From contig JBGSTC010000009.1 in NCBI GenBank assembly GCA_041736705.1, forward strand, positions 1 through 35,360: a DNA stretch of 35,360 nt. The letters run 5' to 3'. The notes under the pieces are model-generated. The model saw nothing but the letters and a program-made list of their open reading frames with translations, ran no database searches and was not told where the DNA came from. Below are positions 22,980-31,088 of the stretch, piece after piece (position 1 is the first letter of the stretch; each line of letters opens with the position of its first letter). Made by a program: the position numbers and the translations under genes. Source of the stretch: GWE2-51-13 sp041736705 (GTDB taxonomy: Bacteria; Bacillota_I; Bacilli_A; Erysipelotrichales; Erysipelotrichaceae).

Positions 22980-23489
22980 ATGCTTGATGTACTTGTACTA
23001 GCAATTGGGAAAAATGAAGCCATTGAGCTGAAATCATTCAAAAACATGATTGTGGAGAAGATTAATTCTGATATATTTATTAAGAAGAAATACTTCCACA
23101 CAATTTGGCCTTTTATGAATAATCTTCCAGGTATAGTTTATAAGATTACTGTTGATGATGAGTATGGGAAGCTTGGTTGTGGAGATGGTTTGCTTAATAT
23201 CGGATTTGAAGTACCAGATAAAGTTGAGCCATATTGGTTAAGAGAAGTATCAGAGAATCTTTCTTATGATTTTACTTCATTGTGTCTCAAAGATGAGTTT
23301 AGACAAGAATTCGAGAGATTACTAAATGAGATACTAAATTCTTCATCAATTGGCACTCTTCTTTTTCTGTGTAGTTGTCAATCAAACGATACTGAAATAA
23401 TCCAGGGTACTCTTGAGATTGGATCATTTATAGAAATGTTTGTGAAAGGTAGAATTTACTCTAATATTTGCTATATCGTAGCAAAATAA
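22980..23489 (+). CDS. hypothetical protein, AT-rich orphan
   Basis: A 169-residue cytosolic-looking protein that I cannot assign to any family. It opens MLDVLVLAIGKNEAIELKSF, has a Gly-rich middle (KLGCGDGLLNIGFEVP) and an acidic C-terminal half with hydrophobic segments too short for membrane helices. A Cys-x-Cys (LCSCQSN) occurs near residue 140. The start at 22980 follows AGAGGAG; an in-frame ATG-less extension upstream lacks a site. A TATAAT (22915-22920) lies 60 bp before it. Two counted 60-base lines in it (23041-23100, 23281-23340) have only 15 and 18 G+C, far below housekeeping genes here, so it is probably acquired. Size and setting would fit an immunity or small defence-associated protein, but there is no motif evidence. 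Confidence 0.55.
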   Translation: MLDVLVLAIGKNEAIELKSFKNMIVEKINSDIFIKKKYFHTIWPFMNNLPGIVYKITVDDEYGKLGCGDGLLNIGFEVPDKVEPYWLREVSENLSYDFTSLCLKDEFRQEFERLLNEILNSSSIGTLLFLCSCQSNDTEIIQGTLEIGSFIEMFVKGRIYSNICYIVAK

Positions 23490-23894
23490 GCATTGCATAT
23501 TGATACTAGTCAGAGGTAAACAGTTCCTAAGAACCTTAATCTATATGGGGTCAAGGATTGGAATAAATAGTAGCCAAAAGTTGCATAAACACGCTAATCG
23601 ATCCGATTATGTGCTATTGGGTAATACATGAGATATGATTCAGAACTTTCTGAAGCATTCAAAAGCCAAACTATAAGCAATTTCGATAATTCAACTACCA
23701 TTGTTGTTTGGTAATCGCATTTTGTAAGTTCATTTATAGGCCAACGAGTCTATTAAGTTAATAATATAATCATATAATAAGAATAGAGTGCTGTTGCTAA
23801 ATCACTCAAAAATACGGAGAATGAAGATGTCCAATAATATGTATTGTCAGAATTACTACGACAGTCCTTAGATCTGAAATGTTATAATGAAGAC
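23490..23894 (+). other. AT-rich intergenic stretch without a convincing gene
   Basis: About 400 bp, very AT-rich, with stops in all frames. A 28-codon frame from ATG 23628 and a 16-codon frame from ATG 23821 (preceded by GGAG) are the only starts of note; neither resembles a known protein. A TATAAT (23883-23888) lies 6 bp before the start codon of the RhuM-Fic gene. The stretch may be decayed mobile-element DNA. Confidence 0.5.
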
Positions 23895-24872
23895 ATGAAA
23901 AAACCTGAAATTAACAATATTCTGGTCAGATTTAATAGTGAAGATGGTCACGAGAGTTTAGACGTTAATTTTGATCCTGCCCACGAGACGGTTTGGTTAA
24001 CACAGGCACAGATCGCAGAGCTTTTTGAAACGACTACCGAGAATGTTGTGATGCATCTTCAAAATATCGCTAAAGAAAATGAGATTGACGAAAAGGCAAC
24101 TACTAAGGATTTCTTAGTAGTTCGAAATGAAGGGTCTAGAAAGGTTAGGAGGCAGATAAAACACTATAACTTGGACGCCATTCTATCTGTCGGTTATCGA
24201 GTGAAGTCGAAAGAAGCAACCAAATTTCGGAAATGGGTCAATGGGATATTGACTGACTACCTAAAAAAAGGATATATTATTAATCAATCAAAAATCGAAA
24301 TTCCAAATCTTGCCGAGATCACTCAAATGTTGGATGTGTATCGACAATTTGATGGGGACTTACCTTTAAGTGGGAATGATGTCCTTCAATTCCTTATCGC
24401 CTACAACAGAGGTCTTTCTATTCTCGATGATTATGATCATCGGACATTTAAGACACCTGAAGGAATCATTGATACCTATCGTATCAGTTATGCTGAGTGT
24501 GTTGATATCATCCATCGCAGTAAATTCTCTGGGAAAAGTGATAATTTCGCTAGAGAACGTGATCAATCCTTTAACTCAAGCATATCCACAATCTATCAAA
24601 CATTCGACGGAAAGGAACTTTACCCGACTTTAGAATCAAAAGCGGCGAATCTGCTCTATTTAATCACAAAGAATCACAGCTTCATCGATGGGAACAAGAG
24701 AATCGCATCAACGATATTCTTATACTTTCTGGACAGAAACAAAGCTTTATTTATCTCAGGAACCAAAAGAATCAATGATGAGACACTTGCAGCATTGACC
24801 ATTCTCATCGCAGCATCCGATCCGAAAGATAAAGAACTGCTCATCAACCTGATTTTAGTAATCCTTGGATAA
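23895..24872 (+). CDS. RhuM-Fic/Doc fusion protein
   Basis: A 325-residue two-domain protein. Residues ~1-130 are the RhuM virulence-associated domain: VWLTQAQIAELFETTTENV is a helix-turn-helix-like Kila/Bro-type segment, followed by RKVRRQIKHYNLDAILSVGYRV and FRKWVNGILTDYLKKGY. Residues ~155-325 are a Fic/Doc domain with active-site motif HSFIDGNKRIAS (His261 to Arg269). The N-K-R ending resembles Doc kinases rather than canonical AMPylating Fic (G-N-G-R). No Fic inhibitory motif (S/T-x-x-x-E-G/N) was recognised, and no antitoxin gene is adjacent. The chosen start gives a RhuM-typical N-terminus; it has almost no leader after a TATAAT box. Line 24241-24300 has 15 of 60 G+C. This family is common in mobile and defence regions. 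Confidence 0.85.
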   Translation: MKKPEINNILVRFNSEDGHESLDVNFDPAHETVWLTQAQIAELFETTTENVVMHLQNIAKENEIDEKATTKDFLVVRNEGSRKVRRQIKHYNLDAILSVGYRVKSKEATKFRKWVNGILTDYLKKGYIINQSKIEIPNLAEITQMLDVYRQFDGDLPLSGNDVLQFLIAYNRGLSILDDYDHRTFKTPEGIIDTYRISYAECVDIIHRSKFSGKSDNFARERDQSFNSSISTIYQTFDGKELYPTLESKAANLLYLITKNHSFIDGNKRIASTIFLYFLDRNKALFISGTKRINDETLAALTILIAASDPKDKELLINLILVILG

Positions 24873-25065
24873 ATTAAACATCTAGTGTATGGCCTAATAT
24901 AGAGGTAATTTAGTTCGCATATAGGAGCGAAATAATGGCTCTACAAATGAAGAATCATTTCAATGTTGTGAAAGCATGAAATTCTTTGTAAACTGATTAC
25001 ATGTGATATGTCAAAGACTTGAGTCATAATCATCTGACGGAAGGCTCACCAGTGAAGGGGGAAAC

Positions 25066-26642
25066 ATGCTGAATAAGATCCAGAAAAACAGAAAAAAGAT
25101 CAGTGGTCTTGTAGCCTTTTTTCGCTTTTGATCCTTCTTCCAATCGTATTCACAACCAAGTCAGAAGTCGTCATGATTACGCTTTGGCCCTTGATAATCG
25201 TAATTTTGATCCTGACTTCGTCGATGTTATTCAACGGGGTCGTCCTGACGATGAAGGCGCTGACCTACCTCGGATGCTTGATCGCTGTCACCGTCATCGG
25301 TTTGATTCTCTATCTTACGGTCGATTTTCCGGATTTTGTGGAAAAGTCCAGCATCATCACCATAATCGTTGTCGTCATTAATATGTTTTTTACTCAGGGA
25401 CTGCGCTTACCTTCCAAAGCCGGAAACTGGATCGTCGAAAAACTGGATCCAAGCCTGCGACCAGTTCGTCAGTTTGGACACGGCAGTGACATTTCTCTAA
25501 GACCATACAGTTATCTTTTCGGTAACCGCATCGATCACATCGCGTCTGGGAAACCTTATGCTTTGGAGAATAGTAGGGGCATCCTGAGAGTACTGCGTGG
25601 CGGTCTCTGGTTGGTGATGACCATCAGTGGTTTTATCGGATTATTCGTTGTGATGGAAGCCACAACTTTCGCCGAAAGCTTCGGCGAATTCGGTGTTTAT
25701 CTGGGAATCTATGTTTGTTTTGCCTTGATTATCTTGGCTTTTGTGTTGCTAATGGCGGGATTCATGCGCTTAGTGTTAGGCATTGTTATTAGTGTTGTGG
25801 TGTTTGGGGTCCTCTATTACGCGGTGATCGGGATGAATATCCTCTATGTCCGATCCCTTATTCTGTTTTGGCTGTTAATCGTCGTGGGAATCGGTCTTTT
25901 GGGTTTCGCATTCTACCGATTGATCCGATCTATGGAAATCAGCATGAGCCGTAATCTGACGCTTTACGACCATGAAGGCAAGACAATCGGATTCGATCTG
26001 GTCGCGAGTCATCAGATCCCGCTTGACAATTTCAGACATGTCGCCTTGATGACCTTTGACCTGCCACAATCCAAAGTCCAACAGAGCATTTTGAAACTGA
26101 CCGACAAGATGCGCTTCTATGCGAATCATCGGCGCATCTTGATGGCGGGCTATCAAGCCGATCCGAGAGCCCAAATCCTGATGCTGTACTTTTACGCCGA
26201 ATCAACGGAAGTCTTGAAGAAACTCTCGGTCTATGTTTCCCGATGGATCCGAAAACCGATCAAGCTCACACTTCATCAAGATCCCGAAAAAGCGTTGTTT
26301 ACCCGTGATTTGGTTCCTGAAATGGACCGGTTGATCGACATCATGAATCAAAAAGAATTGGCCAGACTTACATCACATCGTTTCAATTTCGATCGCTTAC
26401 TTCGGATTGTTTTCTATGTGAAGTTTGAAAATAACGATACATTAGAAGAATTCAGGCAGGTCGCGGAAGAAATGGGTTATGGATCGGTCACTTTATATCC
26501 GGACGATAAAGCCGCTGCCATCATCAAAGAAGTCATTTTGTCTTTGGATCTCATGAACAGTACCTGTAAGAAAATCCATCAACTGGCAAAGACCTATAAT
26601 GGCTCATTTGGTGGATGGTCATTTGAGGGTGATACTAGATAA
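25066..26642 (+). CDS. polytopic membrane protein with weak DUF695/RraB-like C-terminus, frame broken near the N-terminus
   Basis: The long frame (from TTG 25128, 504 residues) has no ribosome binding site. An ATG at 25066 does, with AAGGGGGAAAC, and opens a 21-codon frame (MLNKIQKNRKKISGLVAFF...) that stops at 25129. A -1 shift at the T6 run (25117-25122) would join them into a Lys-rich N-terminus running into the first membrane helix. The product has about seven helices in residues ~1-270 of the long frame and a cytosolic tail of ~230 residues. In the tail, DLVPEMDRLIDIMNQKELARL, then FYVKFENNDTLEEFRQVAEE and a closing FGGWSF, loosely follow the DUF695-RraB arrangement. That similarity is weak. 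GC is intermediate. Function unknown. Confidence 0.6.
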
Positions 26643-26829
26643 ACAGATGATTATCTATCATCGTATTGCTGTGCAGTGGAATAAGTCGACTTTTGTTGAG
26701 TCGCAATATTGAACCTGTATATAAAGTAGACCATTCGAACTTGAATCGTTGTATGATAATTCGAGTTTGCAAAATAAGTTCGGGATTATTGTTCGAGTTA
26801 AACGTAACTAAATGAAGTGAATGTAAATT

Positions 26830-26850
26830 TGTATGGTCAATGTATGGTCA
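26830..26850 (+). repeat. tandem decamer repeat next to tRNA-Ser
   Basis: TGTATGGTCA occurs twice, at 26830-26839 and 26841-26850, an 11-bp period that places both copies on one face of the helix. It lies 53 bp from the 3' end of the tRNA-Ser gene. Paired short direct repeats at such places are often arm-type sites of tyrosine integrases. No integrase gene is present, and the rest of 26643-26868 shows no gene. Confidence 0.5.
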
Positions 26851-26868
26851 TTTGTTGCTAAACATGCA

Positions 26869-26897
26869 AAAGCCCGCAATTGATGCGGGCTTTATTT
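26869..26897. terminator. terminator beside tRNA-Ser
   Basis: A 10-bp perfect stem aaagcccgca (26869-26878) / tgcgggcttt (26884-26893) with loop ATTGA. Both flanks are usable as T-tracts. It ends the minus-strand tRNA-Ser transcript and could also stop transcription coming from the island. Confidence 0.8.
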
Positions 26898-26902
26898 ACC
26901 TA

Positions 26903-26990
26903 TGGCGGAGGACATGAGATTCGAACTCACGGAAGCTTGCACTTCGCCACCTTTCCAAGATGGTGCCTTAAACCGCTCGGCCAATCCTCC
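26903..26990 (-). tRNA. tRNA-Ser (GGA)
   Basis: An 88-nt class II tRNA on the minus strand. It starts GGAGGATTGGCCGAGCGG, has anticodon loop CTTGGAAAG (anticodon GGA), a long variable arm, T-arm gttcgaatc, and ends with an encoded CCA at 26903. It has its own promoter (27032-27004) and terminator. Its 3' end faces the AT-rich tract, the usual orientation for an island integrated at a tRNA gene. Confidence 0.95.
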
Positions 26991-27003
26991 AAGGGCAAGT
27001 ACT

Positions 27004-27032
27004 ATTATAGCGAATCCATGGGGCTTTGTCAC
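27004..27032 (-). promoter_or_regulatory. promoter of tRNA-Ser(GGA)
   Basis: On the minus strand, GTGACA (27032-27027), a 17-bp spacer and consensus TATAAT (27009-27004), 14 bp before the tRNA gene. Confidence 0.75.
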
Positions 27033-27055
27033 GCAAAAAAGAAAGAAACCTTTCG

Positions 27056-27089
27056 TGAAAACAAGAAAGCGGACCGGTGGGTCCGCTTT
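27056..27089 (-). terminator. terminator of pepF
   Basis: A 10-bp perfect stem aaagcggacc (27066-27075) / ggtccgcttt (27080-27089) with loop GGTG, directly after the pepF stop. On the minus strand the stem is followed by a T-rich run (cttgttttc). Confidence 0.8.
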
Positions 27090-27092
27090 GGG

Positions 27093-28895
27093 TTACTTGA
27101 GGAGAACGTTCTCCAATTGTTGGAGTCGTTGACTGAAGATTTCCAGTGCATCGATGGTGGGTTGGTTGGTGCTCATGTCGACACCGGCCTTTTTCAGGAC
27201 TTCGATCGGGAAATCGCTGGACCCGGCTTTCAGGTAATCGAGATAGGCTGTGATCGCAGGTTGACCTTGACGTAGGATTTTCCCGCTCAGTGCGCTTGCG
27301 GCTGAGAATCCGGTCGCGTATTGATAGACATAATAGTTGTAATAGAAGTGGGGGATACGCGCCCATTCCAATGCGATCTCATCGTCATAGGTCATCGTTT
27401 CGCCATAGTATTTACGATTGATTTTCATGTATTCCGCGCTTAACCAGTCGGCGGTCAACGCGATGCCTTGTTGGTCGGCTTGGTGGATCAGATGTTCGAA
27501 CTCGGCGAATTGGGTTTGGCGATAGATCGTACCTTTGACACCGTCGAGATAATGGTTGAGGATGTAGGCTTGGATCTTGGGGTCGTCGTATTTCTTCAGT
27601 AGATAATCCGTAAGCAGGTTTTCATTGGTGGTCGAGGCGACTTCGGCGAGGAAGATCGAATAATCGCCATAGATGAAGGGCTGCGAAGAACGGGTGTAAT
27701 AGGAATGCAGGGAGTGTCCGAGTTCATGCGCCAAGGTATAGACATTATCCAGGTTGTCCTGCCAGTTCAACAGGATATACGGATTGGTTCCGTAGGATCC
27801 CGAGGAATAGGCGCCGGAGCGTTTCCCGATGTTTTCGTAGGGGTCGATCCAGCGGCTCTCAAAGGCTTTCTTCAAGAGGGAGACATACTCGTCACCCATG
27901 ACGGATAACGCCTCCAGAACGATTTCCTTGGCTTCCTGGTAGGTGAACTTCAAATCGAGGTCTTCCACCATCGGGACATAGAGGTCATACATCCGGACAT
28001 CGTCCAGATTCAATACCTTCTTGCGTAGTTCCACGTAACGGTGTAGAAGGGGAAGCCGGTCGTTGACGGCTTGAACCAAGGCGTCATAGACGGATTCATC
28101 GATATGGTTGCCGGATAGCGCTTTTTGACGGGCGCTGTCGTAATGACGGACATCGGCCGAGAAGTTGTGTTCCTTCACACTGCTCATCAAAGTGGAAGCG
28201 AAGGTGTTCTTGAATTGTCCGAAGGTAGTGTACATCGCCTTGAATGCCCCTTCACGGACATCGCGGTTTTTGCTTTCAAGAAACATCCCGTAGCGGCCGT
28301 GCGACAACTGGACTTCGTTTCCCGCTTCGTCCTTAACCAATGGGAATTTCAGATCCGCGTTATTGAGGATCGAGAAGGTTTGCGAGGATGCGCCAAGGAC
28401 ATTGCTTGCCTTCGCCAACAAATTCTCTTCGGCGAGGCTTAGGATATGCGGACGCCGTTTAAACAAGATCTCGAATTCATGACGATAGATCGATAAACGA
28501 TCGCTTTCAAGATACAAGCGCAGCGTCTTCTCATCGGTCGCCAACAGTTCGGCGTCGTAGAACGACAAGGCGGAAGCGACCTTCGTGAAAAGGTTGCGCG
28601 CCCGGCTCTGCAAGCCGGAGTAATGGCTATCGGACGTATCCGCATCGCTATTGAGATGCGCGTAGGTGTAGAGGTGCTCGGCTTTCAATACCAAGGCATT
28701 GCGATATTCCAAGGCATCCGCCAAGATTTCGACGCTTTGCGCAAGTTTTCCTTCGAATTCCTGCGCCTTCCCCAACATTCCTTCGACCGTTACGAATTCC
28801 TTTTCAAACGCTTCATCGCTACCAAAAATGGATGTGGTATCCCAGGTGTCTTGAACCGGGACATCCACCCGTTTCAACAGTTCTTTTGATTTCAT
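27093..28895 (-). CDS. pepF: oligoendopeptidase F (M3 family)
   Basis: A 600-residue cytosolic zinc metallopeptidase that degrades medium-sized oligopeptides (about 7-17 residues in the known enzymes). The zinc site is HELGHSLHSYY (His390, Glu391, His394), with Glu418 in FLAEVASTTNE as third ligand. The N-terminal half is the helical M3 prodomain. The length matches PepF of lactic acid bacteria. The start at 28895 follows GGAGAG; the frame extends further upstream, but that part overlaps the promoter and has no site. It is divergent from pepT, so two steps of peptide breakdown sit side by side with a 133-bp shared control region. Confidence 0.95.
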   Translation of the reverse strand: MKSKELLKRVDVPVQDTWDTTSIFGSDEAFEKEFVTVEGMLGKAQEFEGKLAQSVEILADALEYRNALVLKAEHLYTYAHLNSDADTSDSHYSGLQSRARNLFTKVASALSFYDAELLATDEKTLRLYLESDRLSIYRHEFEILFKRRPHILSLAEENLLAKASNVLGASSQTFSILNNADLKFPLVKDEAGNEVQLSHGRYGMFLESKNRDVREGAFKAMYTTFGQFKNTFASTLMSSVKEHNFSADVRHYDSARQKALSGNHIDESVYDALVQAVNDRLPLLHRYVELRKKVLNLDDVRMYDLYVPMVEDLDLKFTYQEAKEIVLEALSVMGDEYVSLLKKAFESRWIDPYENIGKRSGAYSSGSYGTNPYILLNWQDNLDNVYTLAHELGHSLHSYYTRSSQPFIYGDYSIFLAEVASTTNENLLTDYLLKKYDDPKIQAYILNHYLDGVKGTIYRQTQFAEFEHLIHQADQQGIALTADWLSAEYMKINRKYYGETMTYDDEIALEWARIPHFYYNYYVYQYATGFSAASALSGKILRQGQPAITAYLDYLKAGSSDFPIEVLKKAGVDMSTNQPTIDALEIFSQRLQQLENVLLK

Positions 28896-28919
28896 GTTGC
28901 TCTCCGTTTCATCTTTTCC

Positions 28920-28947
28920 ATTATACCAGTTCTTTTCGATTTTCAAA
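28920..28947 (-). promoter_or_regulatory. promoter of pepF
   Basis: On the minus strand an extended -10, TGGTATAAT (TATAAT at 28925-28920), with TTTGAA (28947-28942) 16 bp upstream. Confidence 0.65.
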
Positions 28948-28973
28948 CCGTCGGTGCATTCAGGGTCGTACGA

Positions 28974-29002
28974 TTGTATGTCGCCAAGGCATTGGGTATA
29001 AT
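28974..29002 (+). promoter_or_regulatory. promoter of pepT
   Basis: TTGTAT (28974-28979), a 17-bp spacer and consensus TATAAT (28997-29002). The expected transcription start lies past ATG 29005, which rules out that codon and supports the start at 29029. Confidence 0.65.
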
Positions 29003-29028
29003 GGATGGGACATGAAAGCAGGGACACT

Positions 29029-30258
29029 ATGCAAAAACTCATTGAACGATTCATCCGTTACGCCAAGATCGACACTCGCTCCGACGAAAGCAGTTTGACG
29101 ACCCCGTCGACGCTTTCCCAGGTGCGTTTCGCAGAAATGCTACGCAAAGAATTGGTCGACCTTGGGCTAAGCGAAGTAAACCACGATCCCGTCACCGGGT
29201 TTGTAACGGCGACCTTACCGTCGAATACCGACGAAGAAGTGGCGACGATCGGGTTCATCGCCCATTTCGACACCGCTGACTTCAACGCCGAAAACATCCG
29301 TCCGAGGATCATCGAGAACTACGACGGGGAAGACATCGCACTGAGTCCGGAGATCGTAATGTCGACCGGACTTTTCCCGAACCTAAAAAACCACAAGGGG
29401 CATACCTTGATCGTAACCGACGGATCGACCTTGCTCGGTGCGGACGACAAAGCGGGGGTCGCGGAAATCATCGAAGCGATGATCTACCTTCTCGACCATC
29501 CGGAAATCAAACACGGCGACGTACGCATCGCCTTCGGACCCGATGAAGAGATCGGCCGAGGCGCGGATCATTTCGATGCGGAAGGGTTCCGTGCGCAGTT
29601 CGCCTACACAATGGATGGAAGTACTTTGGGCGAGTTGGAGTTCGAGAGTTTCAACGCAGCCCAGGCGAAAATCACATTACAGGGCGTTTCCGTGCATCCC
29701 GGAACCGCCAAAGATAAGATGGTCAACACCGCCAAACTGGCGATGGAATTCGATGCCATGTTGCCGCAGGACGAAGTACCCGAAAAGACGGAAGGGTATG
29801 AAGGGTTCTATTTGCTTCATGACCTAAAAACCCAGATCGACCAGGGGCAAATGACCTACATCCTGCGCGACCATGACCGAATCAAATTCAACCAACGCAA
29901 AGAAACCATCCTGGTCATCGCCAAAACGATGAACGAGAAGTACGGTGCCGATCGGGTCGTCGTCGAAATGCATGACCAATATTACAATATGGGCGAAATC
30001 ATCGCCAAAGACATGCGTCCGGTCGAACTGGCGAAAGAAGCGATGAGGAACCTGGGAATCACTCCGGTGGTTCGTCCGATCCGTGGCGGGACCGACGGAT
30101 CCAAGATCTCCTTCATGGGCATCCCGACCCCCAACCTCTTCACCGGAGGGGAGAACTATCACGGACGCTATGAATTCGCCTGTGCGGAAGTCATGCTGAA
30201 GGCGAAGGAGACGATCGTCGAAATCGTGTGTCTCAACGCAACCAAACCAAGAGTTTAG
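29029..30258 (+). CDS. pepT: peptidase T (tripeptide aminopeptidase, M20B)
   Basis: A 409-residue cytosolic zinc aminopeptidase that removes the N-terminal residue of tripeptides. The M20 metal site is visible: His79 and Asp81 (IAHFDTADF), Asp140 (LLGADDKAG), catalytic Glu173 and metal-binding Glu174 (GPDEEIGRGAD). A lid domain follows, then RPIRGGTDGSKISFMG and the final His in FTGGENYHGRYEF. Length is typical of PepT. The start at 29029 follows AGGGA and agrees with the promoter. It is divergent from pepF; together they would carry oligopeptides down to amino acids. Confidence 0.96.
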   Translation: MQKLIERFIRYAKIDTRSDESSLTTPSTLSQVRFAEMLRKELVDLGLSEVNHDPVTGFVTATLPSNTDEEVATIGFIAHFDTADFNAENIRPRIIENYDGEDIALSPEIVMSTGLFPNLKNHKGHTLIVTDGSTLLGADDKAGVAEIIEAMIYLLDHPEIKHGDVRIAFGPDEEIGRGADHFDAEGFRAQFAYTMDGSTLGELEFESFNAAQAKITLQGVSVHPGTAKDKMVNTAKLAMEFDAMLPQDEVPEKTEGYEGFYLLHDLKTQIDQGQMTYILRDHDRIKFNQRKETILVIAKTMNEKYGADRVVVEMHDQYYNMGEIIAKDMRPVELAKEAMRNLGITPVVRPIRGGTDGSKISFMGIPTPNLFTGGENYHGRYEFACAEVMLKAKETIVEIVCLNATKPRV

Positions 30259-30287
30259 GTCGACAAAGAAATTCGACGAATTACAGG

Positions 30288-30316
30288 TTGACCTTTTGGT
30301 CGACATAGTATAAAAT
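30288..30316 (+). promoter_or_regulatory. promoter of tRNA-Leu(CAA)
   Basis: TTGACC (30288-30293), a 17-bp spacer and TAAAAT (30311-30316), 12 bp before the tRNA. A short direct repeat GGTCGACA occurs just upstream (30258-30265) and again inside the spacer (30298-30305). Confidence 0.65.
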
Positions 30317-30328
30317 TACTCTTGCAAC

Positions 30329-30415
30329 GCCCGAGTGGTGAAATCGGTAGACGCAGTGGACTCAAAATCCACCGGTAGTGATACCATGACGGTTCGAGTC
30401 CGTCCTCGGGCACCA
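30329..30415 (+). tRNA. tRNA-Leu (CAA)
   Basis: An 87-nt class II tRNA. Acceptor GCCCGAG / CTCGGGC, anticodon arm gtgga-CTCAAAA-tccac (anticodon CAA), a long variable arm (gtagtgataccatgac), T-arm ggttcgagtcc and encoded ACCA. It has its own promoter and terminator. Confidence 0.95.
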
Positions 30416-30426
30416 AGCAAGCAAGT

Positions 30427-30453
30427 AAACCCTTCGTAACGAGGGGTTTTTTG
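30427..30453 (+). terminator. terminator of tRNA-Leu
   Basis: A 10-bp stem aaacccttcg (30427-30436) / cgaggggttt (30440-30449) with one G-U pair in RNA, followed by more T (tttttt in all). Confidence 0.8.
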
Positions 30454-30551
30454 TAGCCAAATCCACGGTTTGACTTTATACTTAATCATGCACGATAACG
30501 ATTCGATTATGAATTCAAATAACGGTTCATTAGGGACCTTGGGGGAACACA

Positions 30552-31001
30552 ATGAAAAAATGGGCATCCTTGTTTTTAAAACTTAGTGTCATCGTATGCG
30601 CACTTCCTGTGCTGCTTTTCTGTATCCGCATTTTACCGGGCATCATCTCAGGCGTGTTGGGTGAGTACCCCGAATTGCTATGGGCGAAATACCCGATGTA
30701 TATCGGATTCTACCTTAGCGGAGCCCTTTGTCTTTATGTGTTCTACCAGATTTTTCGCTTACTTCGACTTGTCGATAAGGGTCAAGTGAAGGATACAATG
30801 ACGCATGGGATACTGAAAACAATCCGATGGAGTTCACTCTCGATCAGTTTTGTCTATCTTATGATGTCGCCGGTGGTTTACTATGTGGCGGATCATGAGG
30901 ACGCTCCCGGTATCTTGTTGATCGAACTGATTATCCTGTTTGCGTGGGTCGCGGTGGCATCCCTGTCGATCATTCTCGATTCGCTTCTTGTCGAGGGCTA
31001 A
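30552..31001 (+). CDS. DUF2975 family membrane protein
   Basis: A 149-residue protein with four membrane helices, as in the DUF2975 family: a first helix after MKKWASLFLKL, a conserved central region FYQIFRLLRLVDKGQV with hydrophilic residues, and a final pair of helices. Family members usually precede a small Xre-type regulator (YozG-like), but here the next gene is a CPBP protease 162 bp away, so the partner is missing. The start follows TGGGGG. Function of the family is unknown. Confidence 0.7.
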   Translation: MKKWASLFLKLSVIVCALPVLLFCIRILPGIISGVLGEYPELLWAKYPMYIGFYLSGALCLYVFYQIFRLLRLVDKGQVKDTMTHGILKTIRWSSLSISFVYLMMSPVVYYVADHEDAPGILLIELIILFAWVAVASLSIILDSLLVEG

Positions 31002-31088
31002 AGCAATCCGAGTTAAGACATATGTTTCATGTGAATTGTTATATTTTATGATATCGCAGGTTGATGAAGCACACATTGTTTGAGTGAT

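Noticed and set aside
23628..23714. A 28-codon frame in the AT-rich gap before the RhuM-Fic gene, considered as a small antitoxin
   Set aside because: No ribosome binding site, no recognisable helix-turn-helix or antitoxin motif, and the frame is too short to separate from chance.
23821..23871. A 16-codon frame with a GGAG site just upstream of the RhuM-Fic gene, considered as a leader peptide
   Set aside because: It has no attenuator hairpin or codon run and lies upstream of the TATAAT box of the next gene, so it is probably not on that transcript.
26903..26990. Search for a duplicated tRNA-Ser 3' end (attL) across 20560-26868
   Set aside because: I found no convincing copy of the last ~20 bases of the tRNA by eye, so the left end of the island stays undefined.
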